From positions 310,001-374,000 of the forward strand of contig NZ_WOWS01000003.1 of NCBI RefSeq assembly GCF_009741275.1: DNA of 64,000 nucleotides, read 5' to 3'. Shown one piece after another: positions 16,641-27,127 of the stretch. The notes beneath the pieces were generated by a model that ran no database searches, was not told the DNA's origin, and saw only the letters and a program-made list of their open reading frames with translations. How positions within the stretch are numbered: the stretch's first letter is position 1; each line of letters starts with the position of its first letter. The DNA comes from Winogradskyella endarachnes (GTDB taxonomy: Bacteria; Bacteroidota; Bacteroidia; Flavobacteriales; Flavobacteriaceae). The position numbers and the translations under genes are program-made.

Positions 16641-17954
16641 TTATGATTTACTTTTTATTTTATGTCCCCAAATTGCAAAAAATAATATAATCGCGTAACA
16701 TGGTATTAATATCCAATAACTTTGAGTTGATGCTGTTGCTAATGCTTCTGTTTCATTAAGTCCAGAGGAAATAAGTTCTAATTTGTTGTTGTCTACAATT
16801 TTTCCGTAAAGTGGTGGAATAATAGCACCTCCAGAAATGGCCATAATTAATAATGCCGAAGCTGTTTTAGTATGTTTACCTAAACCATCAATAGATAGTG
16901 GCCAAATAGCAGGCCAAACTAAAGCGTTGGCAATTCCTAAAGCTGCGACAAATAAAACTGATATAAATCCTGTAGTAGATAAAATGAGAACACTAAATAC
17001 AATACCTAAAACAGCACTTGCAACTAAAGCTGTTTTTTGATTAATGTATTTAGGTATTAAAAATACACCTAAAGCATAAGTTGCTACCATGGCTAGCAAT
17101 GTATACGTTGTAAAATATTTCGCTTCTTCACCTGTGAAACCTAACGAAATTCCATAAGCAATAATAGTATCACCAGCTATTACTTCTGCTCCAACATAAA
17201 CAAACAGTGCAATTACACCTAGCCACAAATGTGGAAATTGAAATATGGTTTTGTTAGCAGAACTATTTTCTATTGTAGTTTCGTCTTCTGTTGGTTCAAC
17301 ATGTGGTAAAGGTGCTTTTCTAATTAAAATTGCTAAAATAATTAAGACAGAAGCCATAATTATATAAGGTATAAAAACACTATCTGCCATAGTATCTAAA
17401 AGTGCAGCCTTTTCAGATTCTGAAGCCATTGCAACTTGTTCTTTTACGGCATCAATACCAGAAAGAAGAATGGCGCCAAAAATTATAGAACCTAATGCAC
17501 CTGCTACTTTGTTGGCTATTCCCATAATAGCAATACGTTTTGCCCCACTTTCAATAGGTCCTAAAATAGTGATATATGGATTAGAAGCTGTTTGTAAAAT
17601 AGTCATGCCTAAACCTTGAATAAAAATACCAGTTAAAAATACCCAGTAAGTTCTTGCTTCAGCTGCCGGAATAAATACCAATGCACCTATGGCCATAATA
17701 AATAAACCAAGCGACATACCTTTTCTATAACCAATTTTATTTAATATATAAGATGCAGGTAAAGCCATTACCACAAATGAAATATAAGATGCTGATGCTA
17801 CTAAATAAGATTGGGCATCTGTGAGCTCGTTAATGGTTTTCATAAACGGAATGAGTGCGCCATTTATCCAAGTTACAAAACCAAAAATAAAGAAGAGTCC
17901 TGCAATAATAAGAATTGGGATTACGTTGTTTTGAGGTTTTACACTCGTGCTCAT
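16641..17954 (-). CDS. Sugar MFS transporter, FucP/GluP-like
   Basis: The 437-residue protein has about twelve hydrophobic segments and the signature of the fucose/glucose/galactose:H+ symporter branch of the MFS: FFIFGFVTWINGALIPFMK in helix 1, GMTILQTASNPYITILGP in helix 4, and ALVWPAIWPLSIDGLG in the second half. It should bring a hexose across the inner membrane by proton symport. It sits between the glucan locus and an oxidoreductase with which it is co-transcribed. The specific sugar (glucose is plausible beside a starch locus) is inferred from the neighbourhood only. Confidence 0.85.
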   Translation of the reverse strand: MSTSVKPQNNVIPILIIAGLFFIFGFVTWINGALIPFMKTINELTDAQSYLVASASYISFVVMALPASYILNKIGYRKGMSLGLFIMAIGALVFIPAAEARTYWVFLTGIFIQGLGMTILQTASNPYITILGPIESGAKRIAIMGIANKVAGALGSIIFGAILLSGIDAVKEQVAMASESEKAALLDTMADSVFIPYIIMASVLIILAILIRKAPLPHVEPTEDETTIENSSANKTIFQFPHLWLGVIALFVYVGAEVIAGDTIIAYGISLGFTGEEAKYFTTYTLLAMVATYALGVFLIPKYINQKTALVASAVLGIVFSVLILSTTGFISVLFVAALGIANALVWPAIWPLSIDGLGKHTKTASALLIMAISGGAIIPPLYGKIVDNNKLELISSGLNETEALATASTQSYWILIPCYAIILFFAIWGHKIKSKS

Positions 17955-18149
17955 AAGCTTAAGGTTAGTTGTTTTTTATTTAGAATTCTATTTACATTGG
18001 TTGAACTACCAACTGATTATATAGAATGCTGTTGTAACAAATATATTAACTTTAGTGTTTGAAATAGAAATCTGCTAGCATAAATACATGCTTGTTTATA
18101 ATTTGGCAACTATTTCTTAAGTACTCAGAGCAAAGCAGTTTGAAAAAGC

Positions 18150-18183
18150 AAAAAGGAGCTTCCATCACAAGAAACTCCTTTTT
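18150..18183 (-). terminator. Terminator after the T9SS amylase gene
   Basis: AAAAAGGAG (18150-18158) pairs with CTCCTTTTT (18175-18183); on the minus strand the stem ends in a run of T, 23 bases beyond the amylase stop codon. Confidence 0.8.
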
Positions 18184-18205
18184 AATAAAACAAACACTCT
18201 ATTAA

Positions 18206-21067
18206 TTATTGTTTAATCAATTTTGAAGTTAACATTTGGTCATTTTCATTTTGAACTTTCACCATATATATACCAGAATTTAATGTGGAAATATTGAAGC
18301 TGTCAGTATTAGTAAAATTGCCGTTGAATGCTTTAACTAACTTGCCAGTTAAGTCATAAATTTCAACATTTGAAACATTCGTATTAATATGAAACGCTGT
18401 TTCCGTTGGATTAGGATATAAACTAAACCCTGTTAATGTTTCATTTTGAACACTTAATGCGTCCGAAGACTGATTTCCTAGAATTCTAAATTGACCAGCA
18501 GGAATAGAAATTGTAGTTGTAGAATTTGCTATAGTTGTATTTCCTGTTGGATCCATTAAATCGTACCAAGTTGATGCAATCCCACTTGGAAAATTAGTGT
18601 TTATAGTTTGGGTAGTTACATCAAAATTTGCAAGAATTATAACATAATTTAATTCTGTACTTGGTATAGCACTATCAAATACATCTATTCTAGGTGTATA
18701 ATCACCAGATGAAATAGTGTAATCACCTTCAAAGACAGCTTCTTCTATTTTTAACTTGTGTAGCTTTGACCAGTCTTCATAAATTTGAGCCCTTAAAGCC
18801 TCAGACAACCAGTTTTCTGTCCATTGTGGTTGTGGCTTTGTATCTAACTTACAGCCATCGTTGTTATAACTTCCATCGTTACAAGTGAAAATTGAATTAT
18901 CCATACCGAGTTCACCAAAGTGCCAAATCATTTTTGGACCAGGTACCATGGCAGAAACAGCTCCTAAGGCTGACATTCTGGATAATGCCACATTTAATTC
19001 TTGAACATTATGAGAAGCGTTACTCGTATTACCATAAGCAATGTTTTTATACATTAGACGTTCCTCATCATGACTTTCTGGGTAACCAACCACTCGTGGC
19101 CCATTAAAACCAGTATGCGCATTATGGCCAATTCTATCAATGTTTTTATCGCCATTTTGTCCCATGGTTAACTCATTGTAAGGGTCTGTCATTTTTCCCC
19201 ACATCATTACGCCTAAGCCTTCATCTAAGCGATAATTAGCCCATTCTTTCTCTTCTGTATCAGAACCTAAATGTTCAAAAATAACATAATGGTCAGCATC
19301 TAAAGACCAAGAATAATCAGCATAAGCTTTTAAGATATCTACACGATCTTGCTGGTAGCTATTAGTACAGTTTTCGTCGCTAGATGTACAATTTTGTGTA
19401 AATCCTTTGGTTAAATCCCAACGGAATCCATCAATGTTAAATTCATTTATCCAATAGTCTACCGTACGTTTTACAAAATCTTGGGTTCTAGGATTAGAAT
19501 GGTCAAAATCTTCTCCTACACTATAACTATGTAATGCTACTTCGTTAAAATATGGATTTTCAGAACTTGGAGTGCCCCAACCATCACCATCTGGATCATT
19601 CATCCACATTCTTACCATTGGATTTCTTCCAAATGCATGATTAAATGCTATATCTAATATTACAGCAATTCCGTTTTGATGGCAAACATCTACTAATTCT
19701 TTAAACTTATCTTTAGTACCATAGTATTTGTCTAATGCCATATGAAATGATGTATTGTAGCCCCAACTTTCGTTGCCTTCAAATTCCATTATTGGCATTA
19801 ACTGAATGGCATTAATGTTAAGGTTTTTAAAATAGTTGATTCTGTCTATAATATCTTGATAGTTTCGGTTAGCATCAAAATCTCTTATTAAAACTTCATA
19901 AATGACTAAATCTTCTTTTTTAGGTTTATTGAAGTTAGTTACTTGCCAGTTATAATCGGTTTGTCCAGTTTCTAAAACAGTAACCTCTCGTTCTTGACCT
20001 GTAGGATATGTAGGTAAGTTAGGGTAGGTTGTAGCAGAAATATAAGGGTCATCATAAGGTGATAACACTAAAGTAGAATAAGGGTCTGCAGTTTTTACTA
20101 ATGACGGAGAATTGGTAAGTGGTGTTTTATCTACAATCCAATATTGGTAGGTTTCTATTTGTCCTGGTGTAAGACCTGTTAATTCAATCCAGAATTTATT
20201 GTTTCTAGTTGGGTCTTTTTGCATGGCATAAGTTGTGTCTGGTTGCCAATTGTTAAAACTTCCAGCAACGTATACAAAATCTTTTCCGGTAGCATATAAT
20301 ACTAAAATTGCTGTATTATCATCTATGTATGTAATTCCGTCTTCATAATTAGTTGGCATTATTGCAATATTTGTACCTGGATCTACGAGAACATTAAATG
20401 ATTTTGTTATGGAAGTACCATTTAGCTCTGCGGTTAAGACATAGTTTTTATTAGTTGTTATGTTGGTGTCTGTAAAACTATAGCTATTGGTTGAGATATT
20501 TGTGTCTATTATGTTGCCATTTGCCGTAAGTGTATAACTTGCATTTCCACCAATATTTGTAGCTGAAATGGTTAAATCTTCTCCAGAATTTAGAATAGTT
20601 GTATCATTTGAAGGGCTAGATAATGTAACTTGAAACGTACCTACTTCAAAAATAAAATCACTACAACCACTTGCTTTTAGTTCTTGGGAGCCATCTTCAT
20701 TTCTAAAAACCATTCCCATTTGTATAACATTGCTAGCTTCTGTTGTTGTTAAACTATAATAAGTTTCTGGTGTTATTGTAATACTATAAATTCCGGCGCC
20801 TTGATTAGTCATTTCTCCTATGCCATCATCTTGTCCCCAATTTCCAACAACGCTTATACCAAAAGCATTAGATCCATCGCCTACACCAGAATGCATGTAT
20901 ACCTTTGAAGGATTACTAAAGCCGTTACAATCTGTGTCGCTACTATTTATATCTAAGGTGATTGTTATGCTTTCATCTATTTCAAAAGGATTTGGTGCGA
21001 TTGTAACTTGTGCGAAAGCAAATAACGATACACTTACACATAAAAGTGCTAAGTAAATTTTTTTCAT
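18206..21067 (-). CDS. Secreted GH13 alpha-amylase with T9SS sorting domain
   Basis: The 953-residue protein begins with a Sec signal (MKKIYLALLCVSVSLFAFAQ). Beta-sandwich regions follow, including a CBM48/early-set-like module (VYVAGSFNNWQPDTTYAMQ, about 255-330). The GH13 barrel holds region I DIAFNHAFG, region II GFRWDLTKG with the nucleophile Asp, region III VIFEHLG with the acid/base Glu, and region IV GYPESHDEER. The end is a type A T9SS sorting domain: FSLYPNPTETAFHI, VEIYDLTGKLVKAFNG and GIYMVKVQNE. It should be exported by type IX secretion and attached to or released from the surface to cut starch-like glucans. It is the last gene behind susC-susD-susE, but a strong hairpin separates it from susE. 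Confidence 0.9.
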   Translation of the reverse strand: MKKIYLALLCVSVSLFAFAQVTIAPNPFEIDESITITLDINSSDTDCNGFSNPSKVYMHSGVGDGSNAFGISVVGNWGQDDGIGEMTNQGAGIYSITITPETYYSLTTTEASNVIQMGMVFRNEDGSQELKASGCSDFIFEVGTFQVTLSSPSNDTTILNSGEDLTISATNIGGNASYTLTANGNIIDTNISTNSYSFTDTNITTNKNYVLTAELNGTSITKSFNVLVDPGTNIAIMPTNYEDGITYIDDNTAILVLYATGKDFVYVAGSFNNWQPDTTYAMQKDPTRNNKFWIELTGLTPGQIETYQYWIVDKTPLTNSPSLVKTADPYSTLVLSPYDDPYISATTYPNLPTYPTGQEREVTVLETGQTDYNWQVTNFNKPKKEDLVIYEVLIRDFDANRNYQDIIDRINYFKNLNINAIQLMPIMEFEGNESWGYNTSFHMALDKYYGTKDKFKELVDVCHQNGIAVILDIAFNHAFGRNPMVRMWMNDPDGDGWGTPSSENPYFNEVALHSYSVGEDFDHSNPRTQDFVKRTVDYWINEFNIDGFRWDLTKGFTQNCTSSDENCTNSYQQDRVDILKAYADYSWSLDADHYVIFEHLGSDTEEKEWANYRLDEGLGVMMWGKMTDPYNELTMGQNGDKNIDRIGHNAHTGFNGPRVVGYPESHDEERLMYKNIAYGNTSNASHNVQELNVALSRMSALGAVSAMVPGPKMIWHFGELGMDNSIFTCNDGSYNNDGCKLDTKPQPQWTENWLSEALRAQIYEDWSKLHKLKIEEAVFEGDYTISSGDYTPRIDVFDSAIPSTELNYVIILANFDVTTQTINTNFPSGIASTWYDLMDPTGNTTIANSTTTISIPAGQFRILGNQSSDALSVQNETLTGFSLYPNPTETAFHINTNVSNVEIYDLTGKLVKAFNGNFTNTDSFNISTLNSGIYMVKVQNENDQMLTSKLIKQ

Positions 21068-21081
21068 AAGTTTTTGTGTTT

Positions 21082-21112
21082 AAAAAAAGGGCTGATAAAA
21101 ATCAGCCCTTTT
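21082..21112 (-). terminator. Hairpin between the susE-like and amylase genes
   Basis: AAAAGGGCTGA pairs with TCAGCCCTTTT over a six-base loop (11 bp), with seven T following on the minus strand. It probably ends most susCDE transcripts and lets a fraction continue into the amylase gene. Confidence 0.75.
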
Positions 21113-21135
21113 AGGTTATAAGGGGTTAATCTTAT

Positions 21136-22476
21136 TTATTGAATTTGGTATAATGAATATGTACCATTAGCAACATCCATTTGTACTCTGTATAAGCCTG
21201 CTGTAACAGCGATATTATCTCCTCCTGCATCTAATGTCCCGTCTGCACCAGTATCACCAAAATCTGATGCCCAATCGTTATTTACTCTAAATTTAATTTC
21301 GCCATCTAATAGGGTTACAATATCACCATAATAAATATCTGGTTGAACTTGTGTTAAGGCAAAATCTGTTGTGGCACCCCAATCATTAAATCCTGAACCT
21401 ACAATTCCCCAAACATTTGCAGCTTCAATAGTGTAAGTACTTGCATTAAAATCTAAAGTAATTTCATAATGTCCGGCAGTAACTAAAATATTATCTCCAC
21501 CAGCATCTAAAGTTCCGTCTGCACCAGTATCACCAAAATCAGTGGTCCATTCATTATTTTGTCTAAATTTAATTTCACCATCAACTAATTGAACCCCTAC
21601 TTTAAAAGTGTCAGTAGTATAGTCATAATAGAATTTTGCATCTGGTGTAGCACCCCAATCATTATATCCAGAACCTACAACACCCCAAGAAAATTCTTCA
21701 ATGGTGTAAGTTGCTGCTGCAGTATTTAATGTTATTTTATAATTACCTGCAGATACGGCAATGTTTGCGCCACCTGCTTCGACGGTCCCGTCAGCATCAT
21801 TATCACCTAAATCACTAGTCCATTCGTTGTTTTCTCTAAATTTAATTTCACCATCAATTAATGATACATAAGCTACATAAACATCTGTTTCAGACGTCGT
21901 GTAGAATTGCCCATCTGGGCCTGCACTTCCCCAATTATTGTAACCAGAACCTACTACACCCCAAGTAGCTAGTTCAATACCAGAACCACCACCTGTAGTT
22001 TCTTCTAATAAAGTAACATTGAGTTGCTGTGTAGCTGTAAACATTTCTGTAGTAGAAGAGGTGTCACCAGGAAAAGCTCTAACTCTAAAATTTAGTACTC
22101 CTGAAGCTGGTGCTTCTATACCATAATCCTCAGCCAGTGATTTTAAAGTACCAATAGATACTTCTATTTGGTTATTAGCATTAGATAATGTAGAAACCTC
22201 TGTTGCATCTGTAAAATCACCTAGAATTGAAGATTGTAACTCGTAAGATACATTTGTTTGTACATCAAAATCTGCTTCATTAAAAGAGAAAATCGCTCCA
22301 ATATTATTGTTAGTTGTAGATTCTGCTGGTAAAATATATTCTGAAAGGAATGTATTGTTGAATTCGAAATCACCTTGAGGAACAGCAGTAAAGATTAAAT
22401 CATCATCTGTATCACAAGAAGAAAAACTCAATAATAGCATAAACGAAATTGCGAATGTTTTTATAATATTTTTCAT
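21136..22476 (-). CDS. SusE/SusF-like surface glucan-binding lipoprotein
   Basis: The 446-residue protein has a lipoprotein signal (FAISFMLLLSFSSCDTDDD). Residues up to about 155 form the SusE N-terminal domain. Then come three near-identical starch-binding-type modules of 85-90 residues, each beginning WG(V/I)VGSG(Y/F)N(D/N)WG and containing LXDGEIKFRXNNXWXXDXGD. In the Bacteroides thetaiotaomicron Sus system, SusE and SusF are outer-membrane lipoproteins that hold starch at the surface without cutting it, and each carries two or three such modules. It lies 15 bases after susD, in the susC-susD-susE order. Confidence 0.88.
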   Translation of the reverse strand: MKNIIKTFAISFMLLLSFSSCDTDDDLIFTAVPQGDFEFNNTFLSEYILPAESTTNNNIGAIFSFNEADFDVQTNVSYELQSSILGDFTDATEVSTLSNANNQIEVSIGTLKSLAEDYGIEAPASGVLNFRVRAFPGDTSSTTEMFTATQQLNVTLLEETTGGGSGIELATWGVVGSGYNNWGSAGPDGQFYTTSETDVYVAYVSLIDGEIKFRENNEWTSDLGDNDADGTVEAGGANIAVSAGNYKITLNTAAATYTIEEFSWGVVGSGYNDWGATPDAKFYYDYTTDTFKVGVQLVDGEIKFRQNNEWTTDFGDTGADGTLDAGGDNILVTAGHYEITLDFNASTYTIEAANVWGIVGSGFNDWGATTDFALTQVQPDIYYGDIVTLLDGEIKFRVNNDWASDFGDTGADGTLDAGGDNIAVTAGLYRVQMDVANGTYSLYQIQ

Positions 22477-22491
22477 GTTTATTTAGTTTTA

Positions 22492-24066
22492 TTAATAGCC
22501 TGTATTTTGCGTTAAATTAGGATTAGAAAGAAGGGTATTTGAAGGAATCGGAAATAAGTTTCTAAAATCTGAAACAGAGGTTCCGTTTGCAGAGTTTCCT
22601 TTAAAAGGCCATAGATAACTATTGGTAGTAAAATAATTGTATCTTACTAAATCTGTTCTTCGTTGCCCTTCCCAATAAAGTTCTCTTGCTCTTTCATCCA
22701 ATACAAAGTCTAATGTTAAATCAGCCTCTGTAATATTACCAGAAGTGTCGCCATAAGCTCTTTCTCTAAGTTCATTTATTAAACTTACAGCTGTAGTACT
22801 GCTTCCGCCTCCACCTCTAAGAGTTGCTTCTGCATAATTAAGATAAATTTCGGCTAGTCTTATTAATGGTAAATCTGTATCTGCAAAATTTCCAGATGCA
22901 TCTACACCTTGAACACCTTGAGACGTAAGATTAGAGAATTTTGTAATAGCATAACCATCTGTAAAAGAAGTTATATCTGAAATTTCTAAGCTTTGACCAT
23001 CTGTATAAAACATAGCGCGCGAATCTCCTGAGCCCATTTTGTTAACTAAAGCACTAGTGGTTCTGTTGCCTGCCCAGCCACCATTTACTCCATAAGCGCT
23101 AGCATCCATACTTCCGCCTATAGCAGCATGTACTAAAAATGTTGATCCGCCATAGGTTTGGCTGTTGAGACCATCGAAATTTGCAGTAAAAATAAATTCG
23201 TTTTGAGCTCCATTGGTATCATTATCAGCTAAAAATAGCTCGTCATATGCAGAACCATTTCCGTTAACGTCTGTTGTATTAATACTGTAAGAAGAACTAA
23301 TTACAGCTTCCGAATAGGTTACAGCTTCATTGTATCTTGAAGTTTCTGTCCATACTTCTGCATTTAAGTATAATTTTGATAATAATGCCCAAGCTGCTAC
23401 TTCATCTACACGACCATATTCATTAGAACCGCTACTAGCAAGACTATTTTGAATGTCTAATAATTCTGATTCTATAAAGTTAAAAACCTCTTGTCTGGTA
23501 CTTTGAGAAGGTAAGGTTGTTGCTATTTGAGTAACTAAAGGAACATCTCCATATAAATCAATTAGGTTGTAGTAAGAATAAGCTCTTATAAATCTTGCTT
23601 CTGCAATGTATTCTGTAACAACAGCATCGCTTAAATTTGACGCATTTTCTATAAAAGAGTTTGCAAATGATACTGTTTGTGCTAATCGGTTATACATGGC
23701 ATCTGTAAAATCGTTACTTGCTGTCCAGTACATACCGTGTAAATCTTGCAAGCCTGCATCACCCCATGCAACTACTGCATTGTCTGTGGTAAGCTCGTTG
23801 AGATTAAATAACATTCTAGTAAATTGAGAGAAACCTTCATCTATATTTGATAAATCAGGTTGTCCAGCAGGACCTTCTTGCCCAGTGAGAGCTAAACTTG
23901 CATATACTTTTGCAAGTGCGCTTTTGGCTTCTTCTGCATTTGCAAAAACATCTTCTTCTGTAAAACTATCTGGGTCAATTGGAGATTGATCCAAGTCATC
24001 GTGGCAACTAACCGCAAATAGTATTACAGTTAGTGGAAGGATTATATTTTTTAATATATTTTTCAT
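22492..24066 (-). CDS. susD: SusD/RagB-family nutrient-binding lipoprotein
   Basis: This 524-residue lipoprotein (signal ends VILFAVSCHDD) is the surface lid of the SusC/D pair. Helical TPR-like segments of the SusD family are visible: FANAEEAKSALAKVYASLAL near the N terminus, YIAEARFIRAYSYYNLIDLY in the middle, and LPLIRLAEIYLNYAEA with FVLDERARELYWEGQRRTDL near the C terminus. It should bind maltooligosaccharides at the cell surface and pass them to SusC. It is 11 bases downstream of susC. The substrate assignment rests on the surrounding GH13/GH31/GH65 enzymes. Confidence 0.94.
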   Translation of the reverse strand: MKNILKNIILPLTVILFAVSCHDDLDQSPIDPDSFTEEDVFANAEEAKSALAKVYASLALTGQEGPAGQPDLSNIDEGFSQFTRMLFNLNELTTDNAVVAWGDAGLQDLHGMYWTASNDFTDAMYNRLAQTVSFANSFIENASNLSDAVVTEYIAEARFIRAYSYYNLIDLYGDVPLVTQIATTLPSQSTRQEVFNFIESELLDIQNSLASSGSNEYGRVDEVAAWALLSKLYLNAEVWTETSRYNEAVTYSEAVISSSYSINTTDVNGNGSAYDELFLADNDTNGAQNEFIFTANFDGLNSQTYGGSTFLVHAAIGGSMDASAYGVNGGWAGNRTTSALVNKMGSGDSRAMFYTDGQSLEISDITSFTDGYAITKFSNLTSQGVQGVDASGNFADTDLPLIRLAEIYLNYAEATLRGGGGSSTTAVSLINELRERAYGDTSGNITEADLTLDFVLDERARELYWEGQRRTDLVRYNYFTTNSYLWPFKGNSANGTSVSDFRNLFPIPSNTLLSNPNLTQNTGY

Positions 24067-24077
24067 TGTTTTCTTTT

Positions 24078-27017
24078 TTAAAAATCAAAATTAACACCTA
24101 ATACAAAAGATCTTGGTCTAGGATAAAAATTGTTATCGATACCACCAGTAATTTCAGGGTCAATGCCACTGTAATCTGTAAATAAAGCTACATTTTGTAA
24201 AGAGCCGTAAAATCTTGCATTGATACCTTTTAAAATTTCATTTGCATTATAACCTAACGTTATATTATCTATTCTAAAGAAAGAACCATCTTCTACAAAG
24301 TGATCACTTAAGGCATTAGTTTCTTCAATGTTAACAAATCCGGTATTGTAATAGTCAGATACAATATTGCTTAAATAGTTGTTTGTAGTGGGTACTACAT
24401 TACTTAATATACCTTTAGAGGCATTAACATCGTTATATACGTAATTACCAATACTAGCTCTAGTTACAACTGCTAAGTCCCAATTTTTATATCTAAAATC
24501 AGTGTTTATACCCATTGTAACATCTGCTAAAGCATCTTTATAGAGGTATTTATCATCATCATTAATAACATTATCACCATTTAAATCTGCAAAAGCACCT
24601 TCAATTGGTTTGCCATTAACATCGTAAATTTGTTTGTATACGTAAAAACTGTATGGTGATTCACCTTCGCGGTTAACTTGAACATTGTTTCCAGTACCTG
24701 TAGAAATTCCTCCTGTCGGTTGGTCATCAGGTAGGTTTGTTACTTCATTGTCATTAAAAGCTACATTATAACTAATATTCCATTGGAAATCTTCAGTTTT
24801 AACTGGGATTACATTTAATGCAAATTCTAAACCTCTGTTTTCCATATCACCTATATTGGCTTGAATAGTATTTGAGAAGTTAGTAAATGGATCTACTGTT
24901 GATGTTGCTATTAGATCTTCAGTTTTTCTAATATAAGCATTAAATAAACCAGATACGCGATTGTTAAATAGACTAAAATCTAAACCTAAGTTTATTGTTC
25001 TACCCACTTCCCATTTTAAGTTGTCATTTACGGCTTCTGGTCTATACGTTTGATAGAAACCTGTGCCAAATTGATAACCTGCAGTATCTGTACTACCAGT
25101 ATAACGCGTTAAGAATAAGTAATCACCTAAACCATTAACGTTTCCAATTTCACCATATCCAAACCTTAATTTTAAGTTGCTAAAGAAAGAATTATCCATG
25201 AAATTTTCATTGGTAATATTCCAAGCTAAAGCTAAAGAAGGAAAATATCCCCAACGATCATCCGGATTTAATTTAGATGATGCATCAGCTCTTAAACTTG
25301 CTGTTAAAAGGTATCGACCATCGTAATCATAATTTAAACGTCCAAAATAAGATAATAATACATTTTTAGATTTGTCTATAAATTCAAACTGATTACCATC
25401 TTCTTGATCTTCACTATCAAAACTGTAATTGTCGTACTCAAATGATTGGTATGAGTAACCTGCTACTGCATTTACGTTGTGAATATCTTTAAATGAGTGC
25501 GTATATGTTAAATAAGCATCAAATAATTTGTTAGTCGCTTCTTGAGTATATTTAGTATAAGAACCATTCCAGTCTATGTCTGAAGATGATAAATATTGAG
25601 AAGTAATGGTTCTGCCATGACTATTAGATTTATCTAAACCAACATTAACTGTTGCTGTAATATCCTCAAAAAATGGTAATTTATAATCGAATTTAGCATT
25701 TCCTAAAAAACGTCTAACTTCAGCTGTATCATCAACCAAGTTTAATAAAGCCACTGGGTTTGTTGGAGATAATGAAATTTGTGTATAACCAAGTGGTGCA
25801 CTAGCATTTTCAATTAACCAGCCAGAATAGCCTCCAAAAGGAGAAGAACTGTCATAAACTGATTGTGTTGGGTCATAAACAATGGCGCTTCCTATAGCAT
25901 CTCGGTTCGCAAAATCATTTTCAGTATAACTAGCTTTTGCATTTAATTCTACTTTTAAATGCTCATCTAATAATTGTGGTGTAAAACTTAAAGCACCAGT
26001 AATACGTTCAAAATTATCACCTTTTAAAATACCATCGAAATTAGAGTAAGAAACAGATGCTCTCATTGGTACGCCAAATGCATTTCCTCTAGCACTAAAA
26101 CTATGATCTTGACCAAATGCATCTGTATAAATTTCATCTTGCCAATTTGTATTAGAAGATCCTAAAAGGCTTGATGTAGTAGCATCGTAATTAGAGTCTA
26201 ATGTAATGATATCTCTAAATTGATCTGCATTTAATACATCTACAGTATTTGTGTAAGTTTGAACAGTTGTTGACGAACTAAGGTTAAATGTAAATTCTCT
26301 GTTTTTACCTTTTTTGGTTGTAACTATAATTACACCATTAGCACCTCGAGAACCATAAATAGCTGCTGCTGATGCGTCTTTTAAAACTGTGATACTTTCA
26401 ATATCGTTTGGGTTAATTAAATTTAAAGGGTTACGCGTTCCGCCAACACCATCACTATCAATTGGCACACCATCTATAACATATAGCGGTGAACTATTTA
26501 GACTTAGAGATCCCGTTCCTCTAATTCTAATATCCTGACCTTCTCCTGGCGCTCCACTACTAGAGGTTACAGAGACACCTGCAATTTTACCACTAATAAG
26601 TTGTTGAGCAGAGACAATTGGTCCATCGTTAAAATCCTTTTCAGTTACAAGATCAACAGTACCTGTTAAGTCTTCCTTCTTTACAGATCCATAACCAATT
26701 AATACTACTTCATCTAATTGTGAAGCATCTTCTTCAATAGCAACATTAATTGGGGATTGTCCATCAAAAATAATTTCTTGTGTAGTATAACCTACATAAG
26801 AGAAGACTAGGACTTCACCTTTATTAATCTCTATTGAATATTTACCATCAAAATCTGTTGAGGTTCCTCTGGTAGTACCTTTAATTATAACATTTACGCC
26901 TGGTAAAGGCATCGCATTTGCTTTATCTGTAACTGTACCTGTCGCAGTAGATTGCGCCATCAAAGTTGCAGGAAGCAAAATGAGACAGAATAGTAAAGCA
27001 TTTAAAACTGTTTTCAT
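24078..27017 (-). CDS. susC: SusC/RagA-family TonB-dependent transporter
   Basis: The 979-residue protein has a signal peptide (LLFCLILLPATLMAQ), a CarboxypepD_reg-like domain (GTVTDKANAMPLPGVNVIIK), the SusC plug motif LDEVVLIGYGSVKKEDLTG, the plug core with LYVIDGVPIDSDG, IESITVLKDASAAAIYG and ANGVIIVTTKKG, and a C-terminal 22-strand-type barrel ending in aromatic NFDF. It imports oligosaccharides across the outer membrane, powered by TonB/ExbBD. It heads the minus-strand arm of the locus. The 269-base region between it and the lacI gene holds a LacI-type operator (27128-27141) and a 17-bp word shared with the other operon's promoter region. Confidence 0.95.
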   Translation of the reverse strand: MKTVLNALLFCLILLPATLMAQSTATGTVTDKANAMPLPGVNVIIKGTTRGTSTDFDGKYSIEINKGEVLVFSYVGYTTQEIIFDGQSPINVAIEEDASQLDEVVLIGYGSVKKEDLTGTVDLVTEKDFNDGPIVSAQQLISGKIAGVSVTSSSGAPGEGQDIRIRGTGSLSLNSSPLYVIDGVPIDSDGVGGTRNPLNLINPNDIESITVLKDASAAAIYGSRGANGVIIVTTKKGKNREFTFNLSSSTTVQTYTNTVDVLNADQFRDIITLDSNYDATTSSLLGSSNTNWQDEIYTDAFGQDHSFSARGNAFGVPMRASVSYSNFDGILKGDNFERITGALSFTPQLLDEHLKVELNAKASYTENDFANRDAIGSAIVYDPTQSVYDSSSPFGGYSGWLIENASAPLGYTQISLSPTNPVALLNLVDDTAEVRRFLGNAKFDYKLPFFEDITATVNVGLDKSNSHGRTITSQYLSSSDIDWNGSYTKYTQEATNKLFDAYLTYTHSFKDIHNVNAVAGYSYQSFEYDNYSFDSEDQEDGNQFEFIDKSKNVLLSYFGRLNYDYDGRYLLTASLRADASSKLNPDDRWGYFPSLALAWNITNENFMDNSFFSNLKLRFGYGEIGNVNGLGDYLFLTRYTGSTDTAGYQFGTGFYQTYRPEAVNDNLKWEVGRTINLGLDFSLFNNRVSGLFNAYIRKTEDLIATSTVDPFTNFSNTIQANIGDMENRGLEFALNVIPVKTEDFQWNISYNVAFNDNEVTNLPDDQPTGGISTGTGNNVQVNREGESPYSFYVYKQIYDVNGKPIEGAFADLNGDNVINDDDKYLYKDALADVTMGINTDFRYKNWDLAVVTRASIGNYVYNDVNASKGILSNVVPTTNNYLSNIVSDYYNTGFVNIEETNALSDHFVEDGSFFRIDNITLGYNANEILKGINARFYGSLQNVALFTDYSGIDPEITGGIDNNFYPRPRSFVLGVNFDF

Positions 27018-27052
27018 AAAGAGTTATTAAGTTAATTACTTAGTTTATTTAA

Positions 27053-27069
27053 TTATATTTTCACTTCTC
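27053..27069. promoter_or_regulatory. 17-bp shared word, copy 1 (susC leader)
   Basis: TTATATTTTCACTTCTC occurs here, in the susC 5' region, and again identically at 28388-28404 in front of the plus-strand maltose operon. The two copies flank the lacI gene, so it is a candidate binding site for a shared regulator. Confidence 0.45.
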
Positions 27070-27127
27070 GGGTTAAATCTATGTAAATTTAATAGGATTG
27101 TTATGTTAATTATTATGACGAAAGTCA

